Shown one piece after another: positions 1 through 5,761 of a stretch of DNA of 8,330 nt (within the stretch, counting starts at the first letter, position 1; every line of letters starts with the position of its first letter). The translations under genes and the position numbers were made by a program. Origin of the DNA: JAJPJG01 sp034667645 (GTDB lineage Bacteria; Verrucomicrobiota; Verrucomicrobiia; Chthoniobacterales; Chthoniobacteraceae); assembly GCA_034667645.1 (NCBI GenBank), contig JAXDQV010000219.1, positions 1 to 8,330 on the forward strand, read 5' to 3'. A model generated the notes under the pieces. The model was not told the DNA's origin. It was given only the letters and a program-made list of their open reading frames with translations, and made no database searches.

Positions 1-97
1 CGAAGCCCTCGGCAGTCGGAAAGGCTAGGGGCTCGGAAGATGCGGCGACGGCGAGGCCGCCCATGAAAGAAAGACAAGCGAGAGATAATATTTTCAT
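1..97 (-). CDS. Secreted pectate-lyase-like protein, N-terminal fragment (runs off left edge)
   Basis: Only the first 32 codons are present, starting at an ATG whose complement lies at 95-97. The translation begins MKILSLACLSFMGGLAVAAS, a typical Sec signal peptide: one lysine, a hydrophobic core, and a likely cleavage after the Ala-Ala near residues 18-19. The mature start reads EPLAFPTAEGF. From memory, an AFPxAEGFG element opens many secreted bacterial pectate-lyase-like (PL1-type, right-handed beta-helix) proteins, so a polysaccharide lyase exported to the periplasm or outside is the likeliest identity. The catalytic region is outside the window, so function is inferred from the first residues only. 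No Shine-Dalgarno motif precedes the start. The gene diverges from nuoB, and the 175-bp gap contains two inverted repeats that could control it. Confidence 0.6.
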   Translation of the reverse strand, partial: MKILSLACLSFMGGLAVAASSEPLAFPTAEGF

Positions 98-118
98 CGG
101 GTTTTGGAGTTGAAGGCT

Positions 119-148
119 CGCAATCGCCGTTGGGTGCAAGCGATTGCG
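119..148. repeat. 9-bp perfect inverted repeat in the leader of the lyase-like gene
   Basis: The arms CGCAATCGC (119-127) and GCGATTGCG (140-148) are exact reverse complements around a 12-nt loop. The element lies 22-51 nt before the start codon of the leftward secreted-protein gene. It could form a hairpin in that mRNA leader or be a protein-binding site. There is no U-tract, so it does not look like a terminator. Function is unknown. Confidence 0.45.
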
Positions 149-213
149 CGAGAGGGGCGGGCGAGGATGGCAACTTGTTTCCGGCGCGTCAACGGACGCG
201 ATTTTTAGGAAGC

Positions 214-231
214 TTGTGAAAGTTTTCACAA
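214..231. promoter_or_regulatory. CRP/FNR-family-type operator palindrome between divergent genes
   Basis: The 18-bp sequence TTGTGAAAGTTTTCACAA is a perfect inverted repeat apart from its 2-nt centre. It contains TGTGA-N6-TCACA (215-230), which matches the E. coli CRP consensus half-sites and spacing exactly. Its centre is about 50 bp before the nuoB start and about 125 bp before the start of the divergent lyase-like gene. A second, outer pair CGATTTT (199-205) and AAAATCG (230-236) partly overlaps it. That this is a CRP/FNR-family site is inferred from the motif. The regulator and the target gene are not shown by this window. Confidence 0.55.
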
Positions 232-238
232 AATCGTC

Positions 239-266
239 TTGCTGCCTTCGGGGGCGACTTTAGATT
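239..266 (+). promoter_or_regulatory. Weak sigma70-like promoter candidate for nuoBC
   Basis: TTGCTG (239-244) and TAGATT (261-266) are separated by 16 bp. They match the -35 and -10 consensus at 3 and 4 of 6 positions. A start about 7 nt after the -10 box would fall at or very near the nuoB ATG, giving a leaderless or nearly leaderless mRNA. The CRP-like palindrome lies just upstream. This is a weak match and may be chance. Confidence 0.25.
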
Positions 267-272
267 TTCTCC

Positions 273-800
273 ATGCCCGAAATTCAGCCGGCGGCCTACG
301 ACTCGAAGATCGAGGGCAATGTCTTCTTCACGCGCGTGGATGCGGCGCTCAACTGGATGCGCAAAAACTCGCTCTGGCCGATGCCGATGGGCCTCGCGTG
401 CTGCGCGATCGAGCTGATGGCCGCAGGCGCCTCCCGTTTCGACATCGCGCGTTTCGGCGCGGAAGTGATGCGTTTTTCGCCCCGTCAAAGCGACGTAATG
501 ATCGTCGCCGGAACCGTCACTTACAAAATGGCCCTCGCGGTCAAACGCATCTGGGACCAGATGCCGGAGCCGAAATGGTGCATCGCCATGGGCGCGTGCG
601 CATCGAGCGGCGGGATGTATCGCAGCTACGCGGTGTTGCAGGGAATCGATCAGCTCTTGCCGGTGGATATTTATATTTCCGGCTGCCCGCCGCGCCCCGA
701 GGCCTTGCTCGATGGCCTGATGCGGTTGCAGCGGAAGATTGATACCGAGCGCTCGACCGGCGATCAGAAACGGGTTCTGATGGAATCGTTCACCCGATGA
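273..800 (+). CDS. nuoB: NADH-quinone oxidoreductase subunit B (NuoB)
   Basis: This 175-residue protein is the complex I subunit that carries iron-sulfur cluster N2, the last cluster before quinone. It sits in the peripheral arm at the membrane face. The four expected cluster ligands are visible: the adjacent cysteines Cys43-Cys44 in GLACCAIE, Cys109 in GACASSGG and Cys138 in GCPPRPE. The region around residues 15-38 (EGNVFFTRVDAALNWMRKNS) and the length are normal for the family. The ATG at 273 gives the standard N-terminus; a longer reading frame over the same region is out of frame. There is no clear Shine-Dalgarno motif. The stop overlaps the nuoC start as ATGA, so the two are translationally coupled. 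nuoA, the usual upstream neighbour, is absent; a divergent secreted-protein gene stands there instead. Confidence 0.96.
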   Translation: MPEIQPAAYDSKIEGNVFFTRVDAALNWMRKNSLWPMPMGLACCAIELMAAGASRFDIARFGAEVMRFSPRQSDVMIVAGTVTYKMALAVKRIWDQMPEPKWCIAMGACASSGGMYRSYAVLQGIDQLLPVDIYISGCPPRPEALLDGLMRLQRKIDTERSTGDQKRVLMESFTR

Positions 801-1363
801 CTCTTGCAGAAGCGGCCGCCGCGATCGGGGCGAAGTTTTCTCTCAAAAGCCGCGCGGAATTCCGCGGCGAGACGACCATCATCATCGAACGCGCTGACAT
901 TCAGGCGCTCTGCCGCTTTTGCAAAAACGATCTCGGCTTTGATTATCTCCTCGATATTTCCAGCGTGGATAATTTCGGCGATGAGCCGCGCTTTGAGATG
1001 GTTTACGAGCTGTATTCGATGGCGGCGGGAATTTCGCTGCGCGTGAAGTTCACCGTCTCCGAAGACGATCTCGAAGTCCCGACCGTTTCCGGTGTTTGGG
1101 CGACGGCCAATTGGCACGAGCGGGAAATTTTCGACATGATGGGAATTCGCTTCGCTGGCCATCCGGATCTCCGTCGGATCCTGATGTGGGACGGTTACCC
1201 CTACTATCCATTGCGCAAGGATTTCCCTCTCGCGGGAAAGCCGAGCGACGTGCCGGAAGTCGCCTTCACCAAGGCCGCGCCGCTGGCCGGCGGGCCATTT
1301 GTAACCATCCCCAGCACTGCCACCGTGAAAGATCGCGAGCCCCGCGCGCGGCGGATGGACTAG
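797..1363 (+). CDS. nuoC: NADH-quinone oxidoreductase subunit C (NuoC, 30 kDa subunit)
   Basis: This 188-residue protein is the complex I 30-kDa subunit, which packs against NuoB and NuoD in the peripheral arm near the quinone site. The family signature is clear at residues 107-122 (HEREIFDMMGIRFAGH). It is followed by the conserved LRRILMWDGY and YYPLRKDFPL segments at residues 125-145. Length is normal for an unfused NuoC, so this is not a NuoCD fusion. The ATG overlaps the nuoB stop (ATGA at 797-800), which fixes the start. The C-terminus is basic and ends RARRMD. nuoD would usually follow, but the next gene is on the other strand. The nuoC TAG shares the palindrome CTAG (1360-1363) with the stop of that convergent gene, leaving no room for a terminator between them. 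Confidence 0.95.
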   Translation: MTLAEAAAAIGAKFSLKSRAEFRGETTIIIERADIQALCRFCKNDLGFDYLLDISSVDNFGDEPRFEMVYELYSMAAGISLRVKFTVSEDDLEVPTVSGVWATANWHEREIFDMMGIRFAGHPDLRRILMWDGYPYYPLRKDFPLAGKPSDVPEVAFTKAAPLAGGPFVTIPSTATVKDREPRARRMD

Positions 1364-1677
1364 TGCTTCTTATGCGGCGCGGCGGGAGACGAGGAGGAGT
1401 TTGGATCGAGGGTGCCAGGGCTCCACATCCAGGTTGCTGACGGAGCGGCGATCGCGGCTGGTTGACCGGTTCGGTTCAGGGCTCCCGCGGGCGGGACTGC
1501 TTGCTGGTTCGGCACACGAGCTTGAAGGTCGGCGCTCGCTCGCTCCAATTGGGTCGTCAATTGTTCGTTTCTTTTTTGCGATTCCGCCTCTGAAGCAGTG
1601 AGTTTGCTGATCGTTTGCCGTTGGAGATAAATGTAAGATGCCATTCCAAGTAGCAAGATAATGGCGAGTGCTTTCAT
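1360..1677 (-). CDS. Small membrane-anchored coiled-coil protein, unknown function
   Basis: I do not recognise this 105-residue protein. A short start (MKAL) leads into one hydrophobic segment at about residues 4-18. Next comes a polar, heptad-like stretch at about 19-55, rich in Gln, Glu, Ser and Leu and probably coiled coil. The tail is Pro/Ala/Ser-rich and ends PHKKH. This suggests a single-pass membrane anchor with a short non-cytoplasmic domain. The first 32 residues match the anchor of the gene just upstream at about half the positions, so the two N-termini are probably paralogous. It starts 52 bp after that gene's stop and its own stop overlaps the nuoC stop. GC is low over its 5' end (24 of 60 bases at 1621-1680). 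A non-coding frame remains possible, but the shared anchor argues that it is real. Confidence 0.6.
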   Translation of the reverse strand: MKALAIILLLGMASYIYLQRQTISKLTASEAESQKRNEQLTTQLERASADLQARVPNQQAVPPAGALNRTGQPAAIAAPSATWMWSPGTLDPNSSSSPAAPHKKH

Positions 1678-1683
1678 AGGCTC

Positions 1684-1698
1684 GAATCCACAGGATTC
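1684..1698 (-). repeat. Short hairpin just before the small anchored gene
   Basis: GAATCC (1684-1689) and GGATTC (1693-1698) are perfect reverse complements around the 3-nt loop ACA. On the minus strand the hairpin ends 6 nt before the ATG of the small coiled-coil gene, where a ribosome-binding site would be expected. It could affect translation initiation, but a 6-bp stem can occur by chance. Confidence 0.25.
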
Positions 1699-1729
1699 AA
1701 TGTAAGGATATACTCCTGGCTGATCTCAT

Positions 1730-2230
1730 TTATCGCGCTGGAAGGACAAGATACCCCTTGCCCAAACAGCGAACGCATCCAGTCGGGTCGGGACCTTTTT
1801 GCGGATAACCCTGCTCGCCTAACACGGCAAGTGCCGCCCCATAGCCCCCAATACCTGTCGGGATAGAGGGATGCACCAATCGCTTACCCATCCCAAGACA
1901 GTCGGGGCAGCTTGGTTTCCCGGCGGGTATTGTGTGATAACCGCTTCCGTTGCACAGCGGACAAGTCTCATGGCTGTCTTGCAAAGTGCCGCTAATCGTC
2001 CGACGGCGAATCATGATCGCTCCTTCGCCGTGGCACGCGGGACAGGCTATCCTTTGCCATGCGGCATTCGCGGCCGGAGCACGTTTTGAGGTCTCCACGT
2101 TCGTTGTTGTTTCGACAGGAGTCGCGCTCGGTTCTGCCAAGGCGGCGGTTAGTTCAGCCATTTTGCGCTGTTGCACAAAGATCACGAACGCCATTCCCAG
2201 GATCAGCATGGTGATGAGAAGCGCTTTCAT
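1730..2230 (-). CDS. Membrane-anchored DnaJ-type zinc-finger protein without a J domain
   Basis: This 166-residue protein has a single hydrophobic anchor at about residues 4-19 and a Thr/Ala/Pro linker at about 32-57. Four CxxCxGxG motifs of DnaJ central-domain type follow: CPACHGEG (63-70), CPLCNGSG (90-97), CPDCLGMG (108-115) and CVRCLGKG (152-159). In DnaJ, four such motifs pair first with fourth and second with third to bind two zinc ions, so two zinc sites are plausible here. There is no HPD-type J domain and no C-terminal substrate-binding domain. A chaperone or thiol/metal role is possible but unproven. A short N-terminus followed by a positively charged QQRK suggests either an inner-membrane anchor or an uncleaved signal sequence. 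It lies 32 bp downstream of punA and 52 bp upstream of a gene with a similar anchor. The start has no Shine-Dalgarno motif. Confidence 0.75.
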   Translation of the reverse strand: MKALLITMLILGMAFVIFVQQRKMAELTAALAEPSATPVETTTNVETSKRAPAANAAWQRIACPACHGEGAIMIRRRTISGTLQDSHETCPLCNGSGYHTIPAGKPSCPDCLGMGKRLVHPSIPTGIGGYGAALAVLGEQGYPQKGPDPTGCVRCLGKGYLVLPAR

Positions 2231-2262
2231 GAACGTTTGTGGGCGCGAGTAAAATGAGCGAG

Positions 2263-3060
2263 TCAGGTCGCGGCAAGCGACATTGATAACAATCGTTCAA
2301 AGCGACTCGCCGCCGCGACGCCGGTCTCCAGGACTTCTGCGTGGCTGAGCGGTTCTTTTCCCAGCCCCGCCGCCCAGTTCGTCAGGCACGAAAACCCCGC
2401 GACCTCCAAGCCGAGAGCGCGCGCCTGGATCGCCTCGAGCACCGTGGACATGCCGACGGCATCCGCGCCCATTCCGCGCAGCATGCGCACTTCGGCCGGT
2501 GTTTCATATTGAGGTCCGAGGAGCCCGGCATACACGCCCTCGCGCAGGATCGTGCCTGCATGTTGAGCGGCTTTTGAAAACGTCCTTCGCAGCTGCTGCG
2601 AGTAGACTTCGCTCATGTCGAAAAAGTTTGCGCCGCCAAGCAGTGGCGTGGTCCCCGTCAGATTGAGGTGGTCGGTCAGCATCATCCATTCGCCCGGGGC
2701 GAATTCCGGATTGGCGGTGCCGGCCGCATTCGTGAGCACAAGTTTCTTGATGCCGAGCGCCGCCATCCAGCGCACTCCGGCGGCGACTGCGCTGGCATCA
2801 TGCCCTTCATAAAGATGCACGCGGCCCTGCGCGATGATCGCGCGTTTGCCACCGACTTCGGCAAAGACGAACCGTCCGGCGTGGCCAGCGACTTTCGAGC
2901 GCGGCAATCCAGCGATCTCTGCAAACGGAAGCGTCTCCACAATGTTCAGCTGCTCGACGAACGAGCCCAGACCGGAACCAAGCACCATTCCCCATTCGGG
3001 ATGAAAATCGCGAATCGCCGCGGGCAACGCTTTGTTGAATTCGTGAGGGGGACGTTTCAT
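2263..3060 (-). CDS. punA: Purine nucleoside phosphorylase (trimeric, PNP/MTAP family)
   Basis: This 265-residue enzyme splits purine ribo- and deoxyribonucleosides with phosphate to give the free base and (deoxy)ribose-1-phosphate, a purine salvage step in the cytoplasm. Family motifs occur in order: the phosphate loop GSGLG (28-32), GHAGR (59-63), QGRVHLYEGH (78-87), TNAAG (110-114), GPQYETPAE (182-190) and GMSTVLE (203-209). SCLTNWAAG (224-232) carries Asn228. In PNPs an Asn at that position favours 6-oxopurines (inosine, guanosine), whereas MTAP-type enzymes have Asp, so phosphorylase on hypoxanthine/guanine nucleosides is the better call. The length is normal for trimeric PNP. The ATG precedes MKRPPHEF and no Shine-Dalgarno motif is visible. 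panE ends 59 bp upstream, and the zinc-finger gene begins 32 bp downstream on the same strand. Confidence 0.93.
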   Translation of the reverse strand: MKRPPHEFNKALPAAIRDFHPEWGMVLGSGLGSFVEQLNIVETLPFAEIAGLPRSKVAGHAGRFVFAEVGGKRAIIAQGRVHLYEGHDASAVAAGVRWMAALGIKKLVLTNAAGTANPEFAPGEWMMLTDHLNLTGTTPLLGGANFFDMSEVYSQQLRRTFSKAAQHAGTILREGVYAGLLGPQYETPAEVRMLRGMGADAVGMSTVLEAIQARALGLEVAGFSCLTNWAAGLGKEPLSHAEVLETGVAAASRFERLLSMSLAAT

Positions 3061-3107
3061 TCTGATCGCAAGGGTTGGGCGAAGCGGCCGGACGTCGGCT
3101 CAGGGGG

Positions 3108-3130
3108 CCTTCGCTGTGCTCAGGATGACA
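3108..3130. repeat. REP-like interspersed repeat copy at the panE 3' end
   Basis: The minus-strand sequence TGTCATCCTGAGCACAGCGA, continuing as AGG, resembles the TGTCATCCTGAGCGNAGCGAAGG repeat I recall from intergenic regions of many environmental bacterial genomes. Its core CCTGAGC-ACA-GCGAAGG folds as a hairpin with two central G/A mismatches. The repeat overlaps the last codons and the TGA stop of panE. Only one copy is visible here, so membership in a repeat family rests on memory of the motif. Confidence 0.5.
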
Positions 3131-4043
3131 GGGTTGTGAGTCTTTTCAGTAAAAAATAGAGCATCTCCAGCCGCTGCGCGGCCACGCCCGCTTGCATCGC
3201 CTGGCGATGCGGCTCGCCCCAGATTGCTTCCACTTCCACGGCGCGACCGGCGTCGAAATCAATCTGGCTCGACGAGCGATATGGGCCCATCGGCCAGCTC
3301 CGCTCGATCTGCGCGTCGATGAACTCGCGGGGGATGTCGTGACCGAGCGCCCCCGCTGCGGCAATCACTTCGGCCATCAGATCGCGCGCGAGCTGGTTCA
3401 GCCCCTCGTCTGCCAGCACCTCTGCGACGTTGGCACGGGCAGCGATCCCGAGGCCATTGAAGGGCACGTTCCAGACGAGTTTACGCCACCGCTCCGTGAG
3501 TAGATTTTCCACGACCTTCGCATCAATGCCGGCCTCGCGGAAGGCGTCGCCGAGCTCGTGCGTCCGCGGTTGCGGCGCGCGGCGAAACTCGCCCAACGAG
3601 AGCGTGCCGTGGCCGTAATGCTCAATCACGCCATGTTCAACGCGGTTTAAACAAACGAAACAAAGCCCGCCGAGCACGCGCTCCGGTTCGAAGCGCTCGG
3701 CCAGGAATTCTTCGTTGCCCAGCCCGTTCTGCAAAGTGACCAGGATTGTGCGCTCGTGCAGCAGCGGCGGCAGCAAAGTTTCGAGCGCTTCGTTACTTGT
3801 GGATTTGAGCGCGATCAGCACCACATCGCTTGCGCCGATCTCCTCCGCTGAGCCTGCAGTGTTTACCTTCGCGAGGTGAAAATCGCCGTCTTTCGAGCGG
3901 ATCTGCAATCCATTCACCCGCACCGCCTCGAGATCGCTCCGCATGAGAAAATGAACTTCGCGGCCGCTCCGCGCCAGCTTCGCGCCGTAGTAACAGCCGA
4001 CGGCACCTGCGCCGACAACGGCGTATTTGAGGGCCGTTCCCAC
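3120..4043 (-). CDS. panE: 2-dehydropantoate 2-reductase (ketopantoate reductase)
   Basis: This 307-residue cytoplasmic enzyme reduces ketopantoate to pantoate with NADPH, a step toward pantothenate and coenzyme A. The Rossmann motif GAGAVGCYYG is at 11-20, followed by LQNGLGNEE (104-112). The C-terminal helical domain holds Lys188 in ERWRKLVWN with Asn192 and Asn196. It also has Ser258 and Glu270 in the SSSQIDFDAGRAVEVE segment, spaced like the catalytic and substrate residues Lys176, Asn180, Asn184, Ser244 and Glu256 of E. coli PanE. The predicted start is GTG, five codons before the beta strand KYAVVGAG and only 2 nt after the stop of the CorC-type gene, so the two are coupled. The last codons, ending LSS, and the TGA lie within a repeat-like element. 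Other ketopantoate-reductase-family oxidoreductases exist, but the active-site set supports this call. Confidence 0.88.
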   Translation of the reverse strand: MGTALKYAVVGAGAVGCYYGAKLARSGREVHFLMRSDLEAVRVNGLQIRSKDGDFHLAKVNTAGSAEEIGASDVVLIALKSTSNEALETLLPPLLHERTILVTLQNGLGNEEFLAERFEPERVLGGLCFVCLNRVEHGVIEHYGHGTLSLGEFRRAPQPRTHELGDAFREAGIDAKVVENLLTERWRKLVWNVPFNGLGIAARANVAEVLADEGLNQLARDLMAEVIAAAGALGHDIPREFIDAQIERSWPMGPYRSSSQIDFDAGRAVEVEAIWGEPHRQAMQAGVAAQRLEMLYFLLKRLTTLSS

Positions 4044-4045
4044 CG

Positions 4046-5422
4046 CTATGCCGCGCTTTGCTCGCGCTCTTGCTCTGCCTTTTTGAAATGCAACTGCCCA
4101 ATCCTGCGGCCATCAGTCTGCGTGATCGTGACGATGTAGTCCTCGATGCGCGCCTGTTCGCCCTGCTTCGGAAAATGCCCGAGCAAATGGGTGATGTAGC
4201 CGCCGACCGTGCTGACGTCCGCGCTCTCGAGCTCCAGCCCGGCGAGGTCATTCAATTCGTAAAGCCCCAGCGCTCCCTCGACGATGAATTCCTCTTCGTT
4301 AATTTTGCGGAACTCCTGCTGATCGGCGTCAAACTCGTCCTGAATATCGCCCACGAGCTCCTCCAGCACGTTGTCCAGCGAGACGATCCCGACGGTGCCG
4401 CCGTATTCGTCCACGACGAGCGCGAGGTGCGCGTGCTTTGTTAAAAAAAACGTAAGCAACTTTTCCAGCGCCAGCATCTCCGGCACTGGCAGGAGATCGC
4501 GCTTGATGGAGAGCAAATTGGGTGCGGGCTCGCGGATCAGCGAAAGCAAATCCTTGATGTGCACCAGGCCGATCGTGTGATCGAGATGGCCTTCACAAAG
4601 GGGAAACCGGGTGTGGCGCGAGGTTTGCGCGAGTTTCAGATTCTCTTCAAACGAGTCTTCGTTGTTCAAAAAAATTACCTCGCCGCGCGGCGTCATGATG
4701 TCGCGCACCACGCGCCGCCGCATGTCGAGGGCATTGAGCAGCAACTCTTTGCCGATGGGCGAGACTTCCTCCGCCTGCTGGCTCTCGGTCAAGATCACGC
4801 GAAGTTCCTCTTCACTATGGGCGAGCTCCGAACCACCGACCGGCTCGATCCGAAACAGCGAACGCAAGATGAAGTTGGACGACTTGTTCAGGACCCAGAT
4901 CACCGGTTTGAAAACAAGGTAAAAGAACCGCAAGGGTCGAACGACGCGGAGGGAAACGGCCACCGGATTGCGGATGGCGACGTATTTCGGCCCCAGCTCG
5001 CCGAGGATGATGTGCAGGAAAGTGATGCCGGCAAAGCCGATCGTGACTGCGACCGGATGCACCACGGCGGGCGACGTCACGCCGAGAATCACGAACAGCG
5101 GCTCGAGCAAATGCGCGACGTAAGGCTCCCCGATCCAGCCGAGGGCGAGGCTGGCCATCGTAATGCCGAGCTGAGTGGCGGAGAGGTAGGAATCCAGATG
5201 ATCGGTCACATGCTTGACTGAAGCAGCACGCCGGTCGCCTTTGTCCGCCAGCGCGTCCAGCTGGCTGCCGCGGATTTTAACCAGTGAAAATTCCGCGACG
5301 ACGAAGAATCCGTTGACCAAAACGATCAGCGCGATCACGAACACGTTCAATATGATGACGCCGCCGGAATCCCATTGCGTGGCCAGTCCGTGCGCAGCCT
5401 CGGCAAAGAAGGGCGTGCTCAT
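4046..5422 (-). CDS. CNNM/CBS/CorC-domain membrane protein (hemolysin C / magnesium-cobalt efflux family)
   Basis: The 458-residue protein starts at an ATG (5420-5422); an in-frame TTG six bases earlier is a weaker alternative. Positions here count from the ATG. The CNNM (DUF21) membrane domain covers about 20-195. It has the NGFFVVAEFSLVKIR signature (37-51), SATQLGITMASLALGWIGEP (81-100) and GELGPK (141-146), the last matching a conserved segment of this domain. A CBS pair spans about 240-358, including TRFPLCEG and VVDEYGGTVGIVSLDNVLEE. A CorC_HlyC C-terminal domain covers about 370-448. Family members are linked to Mg2+/Co2+ transport or resistance; hemolysin is a historical name. Substrate is not evident from sequence. 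It lies between rpsN (58 bp upstream) and panE (2 nt downstream) on the same strand. Confidence 0.92.
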   Translation of the reverse strand: MSTPFFAEAAHGLATQWDSGGVIILNVFVIALIVLVNGFFVVAEFSLVKIRGSQLDALADKGDRRAASVKHVTDHLDSYLSATQLGITMASLALGWIGEPYVAHLLEPLFVILGVTSPAVVHPVAVTIGFAGITFLHIILGELGPKYVAIRNPVAVSLRVVRPLRFFYLVFKPVIWVLNKSSNFILRSLFRIEPVGGSELAHSEEELRVILTESQQAEEVSPIGKELLLNALDMRRRVVRDIMTPRGEVIFLNNEDSFEENLKLAQTSRHTRFPLCEGHLDHTIGLVHIKDLLSLIREPAPNLLSIKRDLLPVPEMLALEKLLTFFLTKHAHLALVVDEYGGTVGIVSLDNVLEELVGDIQDEFDADQQEFRKINEEEFIVEGALGLYELNDLAGLELESADVSTVGGYITHLLGHFPKQGEQARIEDYIVTITQTDGRRIGQLHFKKAEQEREQSAA

Positions 5423-5480
5423 TTCCAAAATATCATTCGCGCGCGTAAACCCTCGCGCACGACAGCCGGTGCCAGAGCGG

Positions 5481-5750
5481 CTACCAGCTCGACTTCGTTA
5501 CCCCCGGAATCAATCCGTTCGATGCCAGCTCTCGAAAAGCAATGCGCGAAAGCTTGAAGCGACGGAGGAATCCGCGACGGCGTCCGCTGGCCAGGCAGCG
5601 GTTCGTCATGCGGCTCGGGCTCGCATTGCGAGGGAGTTGCGAGAGGCCGATGTAGTCCTTTTTCGCCTTCAACTCCGCGCGGATGGCGGCGTATTTCGCC
5701 ACCGTTGCAGCCTTGCGTTTCTCGCGGTTGATCCAGCTCGTCTTTGCCAT
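5481..5750 (-). CDS. rpsN: 30S ribosomal protein S14, zinc-independent (C-) type
   Basis: This 89-residue protein begins MAKTSWINREKRK and has the S14 core LPRNASPSRMTNRC (39-52), SGRRRGFLRRFKLSR (55-69) and the C-terminal GLIPGVTKSSW. It binds 16S rRNA in the head of the small subunit, which matches its many Arg and Lys residues. The only cysteine is Cys52, so the paired CxxC zinc motifs of the short (about 61-residue) S14 form are absent. The length fits the longer zinc-independent form. The ATG at 5750 gives the canonical MAKTSW start; a much longer upstream extension of the same frame, antisense to fabG, is rejected. It is not beside other ribosomal protein genes. Instead it heads a leftward run of six genes. 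Confidence 0.95.
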   Translation of the reverse strand: MAKTSWINREKRKAATVAKYAAIRAELKAKKDYIGLSQLPRNASPSRMTNRCLASGRRRGFLRRFKLSRIAFRELASNGLIPGVTKSSW

Positions 5751-5761
5751 AAGAGGCGGGA

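Noticed and set aside
239..742. Plus-strand open frame overlapping nuoB in another frame
   Set aside because: Arg/Ala/Gly-rich shadow translation with no motif; nuoB in the correct frame is unambiguous.
2668..3159. Plus-strand open frame antisense to punA
   Set aside because: No recognisable motif, and it lies opposite a clear purine nucleoside phosphorylase gene.
4559..5221. Long plus-strand open frame antisense to the CNNM/CorC gene
   Set aside because: Composition is typical of a complement-strand shadow (many His, Arg, Asp), and the minus-strand gene has clear domains.
5423..5428. TTG start two codons before the ATG of the CNNM/CorC gene
   Set aside because: Neither start has a Shine-Dalgarno motif; ATG is the commoner codon and the gain is only two residues.
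5439..5458. GCGCG...CGCGC inverted repeat between rpsN and the CNNM/CorC gene
   Set aside because: Short and low complexity; expected by chance in GC-rich DNA.
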